Assembly: GCA_039794405.1 (NCBI GenBank)
Contig: JBDIVL010000028.1
Coordinates: 1 to 56,610, forward strand
DNA: 56,610 bases
Direction: 5' to 3'
DNA from: JBDIVL01 sp039794405
GTDB taxonomy: Bacteria > Planctomycetota > Brocadiia > Brocadiales > Brocadiaceae
Positions 43,934 to 53,255 of the stretch are shown piece by piece. Numbering within the stretch: the first letter of the stretch is position 1; each line of letters opens with the position of its first letter. The position numbers and the translations under genes were made by a program. The notes beneath the pieces are model-generated. The model saw only the letters and a list, made by a program, of their open reading frames with translations. It did no database searches and was not told the origin of the DNA.

Positions 43934-44578
43934 ATGAAGTTAACAAAAAAAGATAGACAATATTTCCATTTCAAAAGAACAAAGCTTGTAGATATGCTGC
44001 CTTCCATTCGTGGTAAGGTTCTGGATATCGGCTGCGCAGCCGGTGGCACACTCGAATACTTAAAATCAAAAGGTGCCTCATATACGGTAGGGATTGATAC
44101 TGATCAAGAAGCTATTCGTATTGCAGAAAAGAAAAACTTAGATTTGGTTTTCACCGGAAATGTAGAAAAAGACGATTTGCCTTTTCTTGAAAATGAATTT
44201 GACTGCATAATTATGGCAGATATCCTTGAACATCTTTACAATCCGTGGGAAACATTAAAAAAAATAACCTACTATCTGAAGAATGATGGGTATATGCTTT
44301 TAAGCATACCGAATATCAAGCACTATTATATCCTCACCCGTTTAATCTTGTACGATGAATGGTCATACTGTGAAGCGGGAATACTTGACAATACCCATAT
44401 AAGGTTTTTTACGCTGAAAGAAACAAAAAGGATGCTCGATGATGCAGGACTAAAAATTGTAGCCATAAAGGATGTAACCTCTACAAGGGGGAAAATGAAA
44501 ATTCTGAATACCCTTTTATTTAATACGTTACGGTCGTTTATTTCAAGTCAGTATTACATTGTAGCTAACAAAAAATGA
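43934..44578 (+). CDS. class I SAM-dependent methyltransferase
   Basis: 214 residues. The SAM-binding motif is VLDIGCAAGGTLEYL followed by VGIDTDQEAI, with FDCIIMADILEHLYNPW as the post-motif strand. It looks like sugar or glycan methyltransferases found in polysaccharide loci, since it overlaps the next glycosyltransferase gene by ATGA. The methyl acceptor is not predictable. Confidence 0.88.
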   Translation: MKLTKKDRQYFHFKRTKLVDMLPSIRGKVLDIGCAAGGTLEYLKSKGASYTVGIDTDQEAIRIAEKKNLDLVFTGNVEKDDLPFLENEFDCIIMADILEHLYNPWETLKKITYYLKNDGYMLLSIPNIKHYYILTRLILYDEWSYCEAGILDNTHIRFFTLKETKRMLDDAGLKIVAIKDVTSTRGKMKILNTLLFNTLRSFISSQYYIVANKK

Positions 44579-45813
44579 ATACTTCTCTCAGAATTGCAGC
44601 AGACAGGCATTTGAATACCGGAAAGCAATACAAACTCGTAATTGTATCCAGCAGGAACATTAGCAACAGGAAAAATCTTTCAGGAACAAGTTTTTATATT
44701 AAGAAAGCACTGGAAGAGTTTGTCGGGGATGTTGAGGTTATAGACAGGTTAAGGCTGGAGAGTAATTCTCTGAAGAGCATTATATACAATTCCGGGTTTT
44801 ACTGGCGGTATGGAATCGTAAGGATAAAGCAGATGTTCTGGAAACTATTCTCCCGGAAATACCAGTATGACAGAACATCCTTAATATCCCGATATTATGC
44901 GAAAAAAATCCAGGAAAGACTCAAAGGGAAAAAATACGATTTTATAATCGTAGACAAAGGTTCTATCGAGGTTGCATATTTAAAAACGCACATTCCGATT
45001 ATATACATATCAGATGCTGTATTTAAACTTATGGTTGACTTTTACCCTGGATTTTTCAATCTTGCGCCTTCAGCAGTAAGAGAAGGGAATTTGTTAGAAC
45101 AGAAAGCAATTCATAATGCATCCCTTTGTATTTATCGCTCAAAGTGGGCAGCCAACTCTGCTATTCGGGATTATGGTGCAAATGCCGATAAGGTAAAGGT
45201 TATTTATCACGGTCCCAACCTGGAATCATCTTACTTACCTGCCTATGAAGAGGTTATCGGGAAAAAACAAACAAAAGAATGCAATCTCCTCCTGATTGGA
45301 GTTGACTGGCAAAGAAAAGGATGCAACATTGCGGTGGAAACTGTTGAGATATTAAACAAAATGGATATCAATGCAAGATTAACGATCTGCGGATGTGCCC
45401 CTCCTTCAGATATGATTTTATCAAAATATGTAACAATAATTCCCTATTTGGATAAAAACAAAAAGGAAGACATGGAAAAGATGATTTCACTATACAAGGA
45501 TGCTACGTATTTCATCCTGCCAACAAGGGCGGAGACCTTTGGATTTGTTTTCGTAGAAGCCTTTTCATTCGGAGTGCCGGTCTGTGCCACAAATGTTGGC
45601 GGTATCACGGAAATTGTAAAGGATAAGGAAAACGGATATGTGTTTTCCCTGGAAGATAACGGTGAAAAATATGCGGAAAAAATAGCGAGTAATTTTAAAG
45701 ACCCGCATGAATATAAAAGAATGTCCCTGAATGCTTACACAATGTATAGTCAGGAATGTAATTGGAAGCAATGGGCAATGAGTTTAAAAGAATTGATGGA
45801 GAAAATAACTTAG
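44575..45813 (+). CDS. glycosyltransferase, GT4-like
   Basis: 412 residues. The C-terminal half has the GT-B sugar-nucleotide region seen as NLLLIGVDWQRKGCNIAV, then FILPTRAETFGFVFVEAFSFGVPVCAT, the E-x7-E pattern of family 4. The N-terminal half is less conserved. It should add one sugar to the growing lipid-linked unit from a nucleotide sugar. It is coupled to the methyltransferase by a 4-base overlap. A hairpin follows at once. Confidence 0.9.
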   Translation: MNTSLRIAADRHLNTGKQYKLVIVSSRNISNRKNLSGTSFYIKKALEEFVGDVEVIDRLRLESNSLKSIIYNSGFYWRYGIVRIKQMFWKLFSRKYQYDRTSLISRYYAKKIQERLKGKKYDFIIVDKGSIEVAYLKTHIPIIYISDAVFKLMVDFYPGFFNLAPSAVREGNLLEQKAIHNASLCIYRSKWAANSAIRDYGANADKVKVIYHGPNLESSYLPAYEEVIGKKQTKECNLLLIGVDWQRKGCNIAVETVEILNKMDINARLTICGCAPPSDMILSKYVTIIPYLDKNKKEDMEKMISLYKDATYFILPTRAETFGFVFVEAFSFGVPVCATNVGGITEIVKDKENGYVFSLEDNGEKYAEKIASNFKDPHEYKRMSLNAYTMYSQECNWKQWAMSLKELMEKIT

Positions 45814-45814
45814 A

Positions 45815-45861
45815 TAATCGCCGGTAGGGGCAGGGTTTAAACCTGCCCCTACCGGCGATTA
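45815..45861. repeat. perfect 20-bp hairpin
   Basis: Arms of 20 bases, beginning TAATCGCCGGTAGGGGCAGG, around GTTTAAA. It starts two bases after the stop of the glycosyltransferase gene. There is no T run, but it could stop or pause transcription. Its core equals the palindrome at 9347-9375. Confidence 0.75.
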
Positions 45862-45936
45862 CATGAAATGAACTTAACGCCTTTCGGCAGATTTTCATAT
45901 TGTTTGATTTAGGGAATTAAATTTCAAAAATTATTT

Positions 45937-47385
45937 ATGAGAATTCTATTCGTTTTTTTCTCAAGCCTTTTTGTTGGGTCGTGTTTTTTGCTTAACATGT
46001 ATCTGCCTCTATTGCTTTTTGCACTCTTTGCATATATTGTGCTGCTTTTTAAGTATCCGGAAATAGCCCTCTTTATCGCTTTTTTAGTAATCATTAATTG
46101 TTTTTCTCTCATAAACGCAGATTTCTTAAGAATGCCAAATTTCTTTAAGATACGGGATATATTCTTTGTTTCAACCTTTTTGCCTCTGCTCTATGGAATT
46201 TATAAAAAAGACGAAAAATTAAAATTTGTTTTTTCGAGTTCTATTGCCATAGGTATTTACGTAATTTTATTTTTTGCACTTGTTCAAATACTCATTACAA
46301 AATTAAGATTTAGCAGTGAGTCTTTTAATTCCATTATAAAAACAGGCAGAGTTTATTTTTATTATGCATTGTTCTTCCCGTCCCTCTATATCTTAACTGA
46401 TAAGGTCAGGATAAAGAGATTTGTTATTTTAAGTGTTGGAAGTGTCATAATATTTTCCCTTCTCTATATCCTGCAATTTTTAGTCGGTTCACAATATACC
46501 ATATTCCTATGGGCCGCTGTCGTAGAGCAAAATTTGCAGGGTTTTGGTGTAACACGTATGTACGTCACCGGAATGGTAGCCGCAACCTTGCTTTTTCACA
46601 TATGTCTGATGATATTCTTATTTCGTGGTACGCATCAATACAGAATAAGAAAACTTAATGTGTTTGTTTTGTGTATCACAGCCTTACAAGGTTTACTTAC
46701 CTTTGGCAGGGCTCATATCTTTGGAATCTTTACCGGTATTCTGTTCGGTATTTCTTGTGCCGGGGGCCAGCAAAAGTTTAAGAGTATGCTAAAAATTTCT
46801 TTTTATTCACTTGTCTTGATCTTTTTATATGTCGTATCTCAAGTGTTTCTTCCCCAAAAAGAAAATATTTTTCAAGCATTTTTTGCCAGGACTGCTAGTA
46901 CCTATAATGCAATCAATGATAGTCGCGATACCTTTATGTACAGGATAAATGACAGTTTGGGAAGAATCGAGTTAATAAAAGAGAATCCCCTCTTTGGCGT
47001 CGGATTTGTTCATGACGAATCAAGACTGTTTGCTTCCAAAAGGGGGGATAATGAATCGTTAAGGACTACTGACAGCGGGACGTTAACATTATTAATAGAT
47101 TTTGGTTTTCTCGGTATCATTTGGCTCATTATGATGGCGATTATCGTTTTAAAGAGGGGTTCGGGTATCTACAGAGAAGTAAATGAACCATTGTATAAGT
47201 CACTTACGCTAGGAATAATTTCTTTTTATTTCGGCAGGTTGTTCTCTTTTATTACATTGTCAGATTTTGTAGTTTATGATGGAATCACGGTCATAACCCT
47301 GTCTCTGGTAGCCTTGGAAGTAATTCATTATCAACTCTTGGTGAAGAAAAATGAACAGAAAAGACTTGTCAATTATTATCGTTAA
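45937..47385 (+). CDS. O-antigen ligase/polymerase-type membrane protein
   Basis: 482 residues with at least ten hydrophobic spans and a large loop near residues 310-365 containing DSRDTFMYR and FGVGFVHDESRLF, as in WaaL/Wzy ligase-polymerase families. It probably polymerises or transfers the undecaprenyl-linked glycan on the periplasmic side. It overlaps the next glycosyltransferase by 35 bases. No Wzx-type flippase is apparent in the window, so the route of membrane passage is unclear. Confidence 0.85.
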   Translation: MRILFVFFSSLFVGSCFLLNMYLPLLLFALFAYIVLLFKYPEIALFIAFLVIINCFSLINADFLRMPNFFKIRDIFFVSTFLPLLYGIYKKDEKLKFVFSSSIAIGIYVILFFALVQILITKLRFSSESFNSIIKTGRVYFYYALFFPSLYILTDKVRIKRFVILSVGSVIIFSLLYILQFLVGSQYTIFLWAAVVEQNLQGFGVTRMYVTGMVAATLLFHICLMIFLFRGTHQYRIRKLNVFVLCITALQGLLTFGRAHIFGIFTGILFGISCAGGQQKFKSMLKISFYSLVLIFLYVVSQVFLPQKENIFQAFFARTASTYNAINDSRDTFMYRINDSLGRIELIKENPLFGVGFVHDESRLFASKRGDNESLRTTDSGTLTLLIDFGFLGIIWLIMMAIIVLKRGSGIYREVNEPLYKSLTLGIISFYFGRLFSFITLSDFVVYDGITVITLSLVALEVIHYQLLVKKNEQKRLVNYYR

Positions 47386-48277
47386 TTATAATACCAGGGT
47401 TCTCTTAAAAAACTGTTTGAAGTCAATTGTTGAGAATACCCATAAGGTAAATTATGAGGTTATCGTAGTCGATAACGCTTCTTCAGACGGAAGTGTGGCA
47501 ATGGTAGAAGAGGAATTTCCATGGGTAAGATTCATATGCAATGAGAAAAATACCGGCTTTTCCAAGGCGAACAATCAGGGGATACAAATTGCAAATGGGG
47601 ATAATATCCTCCTTTTAAACAGCGATACCATTGTTTTGGATAATTGCCTTTTTCATGTACTGGATTTTATAAATAATACGGAGGACGCAGGCGTGGTTGG
47701 ATGTAAGGTTTTAAATCACGATAAAACACTTCAACTCTCGTGTTATCACTTTCCCAGTCTGCTTACCGAGTTAGTGTTTTTTACGAAAGGAGTTGTTAAA
47801 AATATCTGGGATCCCGTGACCTGGTATAAATATATGAAGTACTGGAATCACAATAAAATCAGAACGGTAGACTGTATTTCAGGCTGTTTCTTTCTCGTTA
47901 AACGCAATATCTTTGATACTATTGGTTTACTAGATGAAAATTCCTTTATGTACTATGAGGATTCAGAGTTTTGTAAAAGGCTACGATTACAATCGAATTA
48001 TAAAATCTATTATTATCCGCATGCGGAAATTATTCATCTGAAAGGCGCAAGCTCAAAAAATACTCATAATACTCCAACGAATCATATTTCTCTTCAATAC
48101 TCATACAAAACGGCGAGATATTATTTAAATAAATGCTACGGAAGAAGAATAGAAAAGACCTTTACTTTACTCTGTAAAGCAATATGGCATATTGAGCTGA
48201 TTATTTTTTCTGCATTAAAATTTGAAAAGAGATTCAAGAAAAAAATCCTTATGTTAAGAGAATTGATTAACTCATGA
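47351..48277 (+). CDS. glycosyltransferase family 2, rhamnosyltransferase-like
   Basis: 308 residues. The family 2 start is LSIIIVNYNTRVLLKNCLKS, with VVDNASSDGSVAMVEE and the metal-binding LLLNSDT. CISGCFFLVKR and YYEDSEFCKRLR follow in the usual order. It should transfer a sugar, plausibly rhamnose given rmlA and rmlB here, to the growing chain. The start is within the end of the ligase/polymerase gene, and the stop overlaps the next gene by ATGA. Confidence 0.92.
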   Translation: MNRKDLSIIIVNYNTRVLLKNCLKSIVENTHKVNYEVIVVDNASSDGSVAMVEEEFPWVRFICNEKNTGFSKANNQGIQIANGDNILLLNSDTIVLDNCLFHVLDFINNTEDAGVVGCKVLNHDKTLQLSCYHFPSLLTELVFFTKGVVKNIWDPVTWYKYMKYWNHNKIRTVDCISGCFFLVKRNIFDTIGLLDENSFMYYEDSEFCKRLRLQSNYKIYYYPHAEIIHLKGASSKNTHNTPTNHISLQYSYKTARYYLNKCYGRRIEKTFTLLCKAIWHIELIIFSALKFEKRFKKKILMLRELINS

Positions 48278-49392
48278 ATAAAAGGATAAAAGTCTTACAT
48301 ATCTTATGGGCTGGCGGTATTGGAGGAACAGAAGAGTATCTAACGTCACTTATCCAGTATATGAATTCTTTGGAGTATGAAATACATTTATGTTTTCTCT
48401 CTCGAAAGGGACCACTCTTTGACGAAGCGGTACGCATACATCAACATGTAGCCTTTATTGGAATGAAAAATGGATTCGATCTCCTAAGTTCTCTGAAGCT
48501 GTTGATGTATTTATATCGGGAGAAATTTGACATAATCCATATGCACAGTGCTTGTATTCTACCGAATTTTGTAATTTCTCTTTTGAGTACTCCAAAGAAA
48601 GTATTTACCGAGCATGTTAGTCCGGGTGCTACAATATTATTCAAAAACAGAAAAGTATTTTATACGTTATTTACAAATTCATTTCAAACAATTATCAGCG
48701 TTTCAGAGTTTCTAAAGCAAAAGTTAATAGAGGTTATAAAGGTAAATCCCAAAAAGATGATTGTTGTTCATAATGGTATTAATATAAATAAATATAATCA
48801 ATCTATCACACCTCCACATGATTTATTGGACATTGTGCTGGAAAACACATTCGTTATTGGATTCATTGGAAGAATGGAAAACTTTAAAAGACCTGATTTG
48901 TTTGTTACTATCGCCTCAGAGATTATAAAAAAGAGAAATGATGTTTTTTTTATTATGGTTGGGGATGGTTCTGAACTAGAAAAATCCAAACAATTAGTTT
49001 CACACTACGGAATTGATAACTATTTTAAGTTTCTGGGGTTTAGAAGAGATATACCAAATATTTTAAAATTATTTGACGCATTATTTTTTCTCTCATCGGG
49101 AGAAGCGTTCGGGATAGTAATTTTAGAAGCAATGGCAATGGGTGTACCAGTTTTTGCTATCCGGGAAGGAGCGGTTTCAGAAATTATCAGTCATAAAGAG
49201 AATGGTATTTTATTCGATACAACAAACCCGTCACTTATAGCACAACATATCCTAGAGGTTTTAGGGGAAATTGATTTGATAAAGAAAATGAAGGAACAGT
49301 GCAAAAAAGATGTGCAATTAAAATTTTCTATCGAGTCAAATGCGAGAAAAATTGAAGAGGTTTACAAGAAGATCTTACATACTCATACATGA
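48274..49392 (+). CDS. glycosyltransferase family 4 (GT-B)
   Basis: 372 residues. ILWAGGIGGTEEYLTSLI is the N-terminal GT4 signature. The C-terminal domain has VIGFIGRMENFKRPDLF and SSGEAFGIVILEAMAMGVPVFA with the E-x7-E pattern. It should transfer a hexose from a nucleotide sugar, retaining type. It is coupled to its neighbours on both sides by ATGA overlaps, so the run from 47351 to 52538 is translated as one tight operon. Confidence 0.93.
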   Translation: MNKRIKVLHILWAGGIGGTEEYLTSLIQYMNSLEYEIHLCFLSRKGPLFDEAVRIHQHVAFIGMKNGFDLLSSLKLLMYLYREKFDIIHMHSACILPNFVISLLSTPKKVFTEHVSPGATILFKNRKVFYTLFTNSFQTIISVSEFLKQKLIEVIKVNPKKMIVVHNGININKYNQSITPPHDLLDIVLENTFVIGFIGRMENFKRPDLFVTIASEIIKKRNDVFFIMVGDGSELEKSKQLVSHYGIDNYFKFLGFRRDIPNILKLFDALFFLSSGEAFGIVILEAMAMGVPVFAIREGAVSEIISHKENGILFDTTNPSLIAQHILEVLGEIDLIKKMKEQCKKDVQLKFSIESNARKIEEVYKKILHTHT

Positions 49393-50426
49393 AAAAGGTT
49401 TTACTACTATCAGAATTATTTGTTCCACCCTATGATGAAGGCATGAAGGTTGCAACGTTAAATCTTCTTAAGGGGATCAGTCATCATGCGGATTGTATTG
49501 GATTAGGACCATGTGGTGGAGAAAATGGCCTTATCCGTGCCATCCCAATGAACAAACTTATGTATTCGGAAACCATCCGAAAGGAGATTAAACGATACCG
49601 GCCTCATTATATCTTTTATATCCCCGAAGCATCGGCGACTCTGAACAGTTTTATTCGTTACAGAATCCTTCGCTTTATGACAAATGGAACTGGCACAGCA
49701 ATGATTGCCTTGAGAAGTACAGAATACTCGCGAAAAAAACAAACATGCGTCAGGCTCACAAGTCCAGGCCCAATCTTCGTTTTCTCATCATATATGTTTC
49801 ATGTATTAAAGAACATGGGAATACATTCATGGGTATTGCCTTTAGGGGTTGATACAGAAAAATTTGTCCCTGTTTCTTTTGAAAGAAAACTTTTTTTACG
49901 GGAAAAATATCATATTCCGAAGGATAAACACCTTATCCTCCATGTCGGGCATGTACGGAAATCCCGGAATGTACAAACATTCATTGATTTTGCAAACCAC
50001 CCGAATGTTCAGGTTTTACTGGTGGGTAGTACATCAACACCACAAGAGGACGAATTGAAAAATGAATTACGGAAATACGGTATCCGTATTATTGATCAAT
50101 ATGTACCGGAGACACAAGAACTATACCAACTTTCAGATAGTTATGTTTTTCCCGTAATAGAAGGGCTTGGGGGTGCTATAGATTTTCCACTCTCAGTTCT
50201 TGAGGCGATGGCCTGCAATTTACCAGTAATCACCAGACCTTTTGGCAGCCTGCCAGAATATTTTTCAACCACTGATTGTTTCCGTTATTACTCCACAAAC
50301 GAAGAATTAAAAAGAGAACTTGAAAAAATACAGGGTATCATACCAAAAACAAGGGAAAGCGCCGAACGGTTTTCATGGAAAAATGTTGCAAAACAATTAT
50401 TAGAAAAAAGTGAGGTGTTGCAATAG
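49389..50426 (+). CDS. glycosyltransferase family 4-like
   Basis: 345 residues. LLLSELFVPPYDEGMKVATL is the N-terminal part. The C-terminal domain has HLILHVGHVRKSRNVQTFI and VIEGLGGAIDFPLSVLEAMACNLPVI. The usual E-x7-E is less clear, with D/S replacements, so donor use may differ. It starts at ATGA shared with the preceding gene and ends at the TAG whose last G begins the GTG of the next gene. Confidence 0.88.
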   Translation: MKKVLLLSELFVPPYDEGMKVATLNLLKGISHHADCIGLGPCGGENGLIRAIPMNKLMYSETIRKEIKRYRPHYIFYIPEASATLNSFIRYRILRFMTNGTGTAMIALRSTEYSRKKQTCVRLTSPGPIFVFSSYMFHVLKNMGIHSWVLPLGVDTEKFVPVSFERKLFLREKYHIPKDKHLILHVGHVRKSRNVQTFIDFANHPNVQVLLVGSTSTPQEDELKNELRKYGIRIIDQYVPETQELYQLSDSYVFPVIEGLGGAIDFPLSVLEAMACNLPVITRPFGSLPEYFSTTDCFRYYSTNEELKRELEKIQGIIPKTRESAERFSWKNVAKQLLEKSEVLQ

Positions 50427-51109
50427 TGACTGATCCTATATTTATCTGTTTTACCGGTATTGATGGTTCTGGTAAAAGCACACAAGCTCAATTATTACAA
50501 AAATATTTTACGAAATATGGAATTTCCTCTGTCTACACATGGAGCCGTTGGGAACCATATCTATTAAGGCCTCTTATTCAAAAGTTTAAGAGATCGCATC
50601 ACTCAGAGGATATGACGTTATCTGATACCTCAAATCTTCACACGAAGAAAAGGAAATTTTTACGAAATCCGGCGGTCTTGTGGTTATGGCTAAACATATC
50701 GCTTTTTGATTATTACTGGCAGGTCAGGCAGAGAGTAATCTGCCGGATGAATAACAGTCAGGTCTTAATATGTGATCGTTATCTCTACGATTTTATCGTA
50801 GATCAGGCAGTAAATATGGGTAAAAAGATAAAGGGACTGGAGCATATCTTTCAGTTAACCCTGACCCGTTTATTTCCTTTACCGGATATGCTTTTTATTC
50901 TGGATGTAGAACCGGAGAATGGACATAACAGAAAACAAGATGGTACCAGTGTAGATTATTTAAAAGAGAGGCGTGAACTCTACCGTTATTTTAAAGGTTT
51001 ACCGTACGCTGTCTTTATTGATGCTAATAAACCATTAGAAACAGTTGCCTCACAGATCCACGAACATACCAGCACCTTTATGAAGAAACGCGGTGTAATA
51101 AATGAGTAA
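50426..51109 (+). CDS. thymidylate-kinase-like P-loop protein in a polysaccharide operon
   Basis: 227 residues. FTGIDGSGKSTQAQLLQ is the P-loop of the thymidylate kinase fold. VLICDRYLYDFIVDQA supplies the DR-Y motif and the lid region is changed. GTG 50426 overlaps the previous stop by one base. A true Tmk would be out of place here. Homologues are seen in glycan loci and may phosphorylate a sugar, glycan or lipid carrier. The substrate is unknown. The next gene overlaps its end by eight bases. Confidence 0.8.
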   Translation: MTDPIFICFTGIDGSGKSTQAQLLQKYFTKYGISSVYTWSRWEPYLLRPLIQKFKRSHHSEDMTLSDTSNLHTKKRKFLRNPAVLWLWLNISLFDYYWQVRQRVICRMNNSQVLICDRYLYDFIVDQAVNMGKKIKGLEHIFQLTLTRLFPLPDMLFILDVEPENGHNRKQDGTSVDYLKERRELYRYFKGLPYAVFIDANKPLETVASQIHEHTSTFMKKRGVINE

Positions 51110-52538
51110 AGTAATGATTATTGGTATTGATGGTTTAGACCCGGACCTCGTGAATACATGGCGAGACGAGCTTCCTTCTTTTAGAAAAATCATAGCAGAA
51201 GGTTATGCCGGAAAGGTTGAATCAGTCTTTCCTCCTGATTCTGTCTCGGCGTGGGCAACGATCTTTACGGGAAAGACCCCTGCACAACACGGTATTATGG
51301 AGCACATGAATTATCTTACGAATGGTACAATACGCATCGATATTTCGGGTCTTATCGGTCAGACCTTTTGGGATGCAGCAAGCCGTGCCGGGAAAAAAGT
51401 TTGTATTATTAATCCATTCCTTGCTTATCCTGTGTGGCCCGTCAATGGCGTTATGATAAGCGGTCCGGTTTTTTTAAAGGGAGAGGTTCAGTCCTTCCCA
51501 CCGATGACCATATCAGGGGAAAATATGCCGGATATCGGTGGAATTACTGATTTTCCCAGGAAAAGCGAGTTAAGTGAATTTATGAGAAAAAATACGATAG
51601 ATATTGAAAGACTTTACCATTTCTCAAAGAAAAAATTCTCAGAGGAGGAGTATGATCTGTGTTTTGTCACATTCTTACAATTAGACAGAATTCAGCATTT
51701 TCTCTGGCGTTATACTGATCGGAACGATACTACCTACCCCGGTCCAAATAAATATGCTGAGGGTATTAAAAAATTCTACCAATTGTTTGATGAAATACTT
51801 GGTCGATATATGAATGACCTCGATGGTCAAACATCTCTTATGATAATGAGTGACCATGGACATGGAAGGCGATGTACAAAGGTATTAAATGTTAATGAAA
51901 TCCTCCGCCGTGCCGGAATGGTAAAGTCTAAGGTAAATCGCTTTAAATATTTGGACCGAAAGTATCTTGTAGAAAAAGTTAAATTGGGTGTATTGGAAAT
52001 GGTTTATCATTTCGATCTTGAGGATCTCATGTATATCTTCTCAAAGTATATCCCAAACCGCAAGGCGCTGAAGAAATCAACCTATATTACAAATAACAAT
52101 ACAAGCTTGGCCAGTACCTCTACCTTTGCCGGCACAAACCCTTTTGGAGGTATTACAATACATCGGGAAAATATTGCCAGGCTGGGGTTGGAATATGAAT
52201 CATTTCGGGCCAGGATCATTGACATGTTGCTGGACTTTACGATTGAAAAAACGGGAGAACGTCCGTTTCGGTGGTTAAAATGCCGGGAAGATATTGATAA
52301 CGGCCCATTTCTGGATATTTATCCGGACATCCTCTTTGAACTGGAAGGACACTACGGTGTAAATTGGGCCCTCCATACCAATATCACCGGATGGAACACA
52401 ACACATAAAAAAATATCTGGAGGGCATAAATATTATGGCTTTTACGGAATACATAATTCAGAAGGTAATTTTGAAAGAGAAATAACTAAAATCAAGGATA
52501 TTGCATCATCAGTCCTTGATATACTGGAAATTACGTAA
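51102..52538 (+). CDS. alkaline-phosphatase-superfamily phosphodiesterase-like protein
   Basis: 478 residues, apparently cytoplasmic. MIIGIDGLDPDLVN gives the first metal Asp pair, PPDSVSAWATIFTGKTPAQHG holds the nucleophile Thr/Ser region, and MSDHGHG the second metal site. This is the type I phosphodiesterase/nucleotide pyrophosphatase pattern. In polysaccharide loci such proteins may hydrolyse or transfer phosphodiester-linked groups. It overlaps the kinase-like gene by eight bases, which suggests linked action: one adds and one handles a phosphate group. It ends the tight operon. Confidence 0.85.
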   Translation: MSKVMIIGIDGLDPDLVNTWRDELPSFRKIIAEGYAGKVESVFPPDSVSAWATIFTGKTPAQHGIMEHMNYLTNGTIRIDISGLIGQTFWDAASRAGKKVCIINPFLAYPVWPVNGVMISGPVFLKGEVQSFPPMTISGENMPDIGGITDFPRKSELSEFMRKNTIDIERLYHFSKKKFSEEEYDLCFVTFLQLDRIQHFLWRYTDRNDTTYPGPNKYAEGIKKFYQLFDEILGRYMNDLDGQTSLMIMSDHGHGRRCTKVLNVNEILRRAGMVKSKVNRFKYLDRKYLVEKVKLGVLEMVYHFDLEDLMYIFSKYIPNRKALKKSTYITNNNTSLASTSTFAGTNPFGGITIHRENIARLGLEYESFRARIIDMLLDFTIEKTGERPFRWLKCREDIDNGPFLDIYPDILFELEGHYGVNWALHTNITGWNTTHKKISGGHKYYGFYGIHNSEGNFEREITKIKDIASSVLDILEIT

Positions 52539-52726
52539 AAGCAGACGGTGGATAATAGTATAGTCCTATAAAAACAAAATGTTACTTTTGTGGTTTTGGG
52601 AAGCCCGCTATTTTCTTGGAAATACCGCTCCGCTCTATGACATTTTATTTTGAGTAACTATAGATGACAACTGACTGCTATCTGCTATTCACTATCCACT
52701 GATCAGTTTGTGGAAGACATCTGTAG

Positions 52727-52846
52727 GGTTGTTCAATCGTCCCCGATTGAACCGAGGCGTTTTGTATGTTTTCTGTGCCCGGCACCAATCAAAAACGCAC
52801 AGGCCAATGCTCAACGTATGGTTCAATTTACAAGATTGAACTAACC
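52727..52846. mobile_element. MITE-like element, GGTTGTTCAATC copy
   Basis: GGTTGTTCAATCG at the left and GATTGAACTAACC at the right, with the inside similar to the copy at 38662 (CAATCAAAA-CACAGGCC-ATGCTCAAC). Length about 120 bases. It separates the end of the operon from the regulatory region of the next gene. Confidence 0.65.
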
Positions 52847-52913
52847 TTCAATGTCTTTTTCATTAATAATCCCCTATAGGGCACATCCGCTCCTTCTCCT
52901 CTTTCACACCGCA

Positions 52914-52977
52914 TCATGTCACACATTTATTTACGTCACACATCTGTAACCTGTCACACATCTGTAACATGACACAC
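52914..52977. promoter_or_regulatory. activator-binding operator array with 18-bp periodic sites
   Basis: GTCACACATCTGTAAC occurs twice as an exact direct repeat, at 52935-52950 and 52953-52968, 18 bases apart. ATGTCACACA lies to the left (52917-52926) and CATGACACAC to the right. The half-sites match the arrays at 1134, 3498 and 34109. A sigma54-like promoter follows at 53172. Confidence 0.6.
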
Positions 52978-53171
52978 TTTTTCATGTTTGATTTTTATAA
53001 TTCAAGCATTGCGTACTTTATCCGTTAACAGAAAATAATCTTTACAAGGGTGGTTTCATTTTCTCGAACGGACGCAGAAATACCGAGATGCTGGATACCC
53101 ACCATCTTCATAGCATGAAAATATTACATCCAAGAATAAATTATAAATTATTTTTCTCTGTTTTTGCAGGT

Positions 53172-53191
53172 TATGGCACATTATTTTCTAA
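53172..53191 (+). promoter_or_regulatory. sigma54-like promoter of the 53.2-kb glycosyltransferase
   Basis: TATGGCACA-TTAT-TTTCTAA matches the sites at 1488 and 34497 apart from the first T. It lies about 65 bases before ATG 53256. Besides this, the MITE and the operators, the 52539-53255 gap holds no further signal. Confidence 0.5.
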
Positions 53192-53255
53192 ATCAATTCA
53201 TATAGATTTTGAATAACTACTTGTATTGGAACTGATAAAAAGGTCCGGAGGTATG

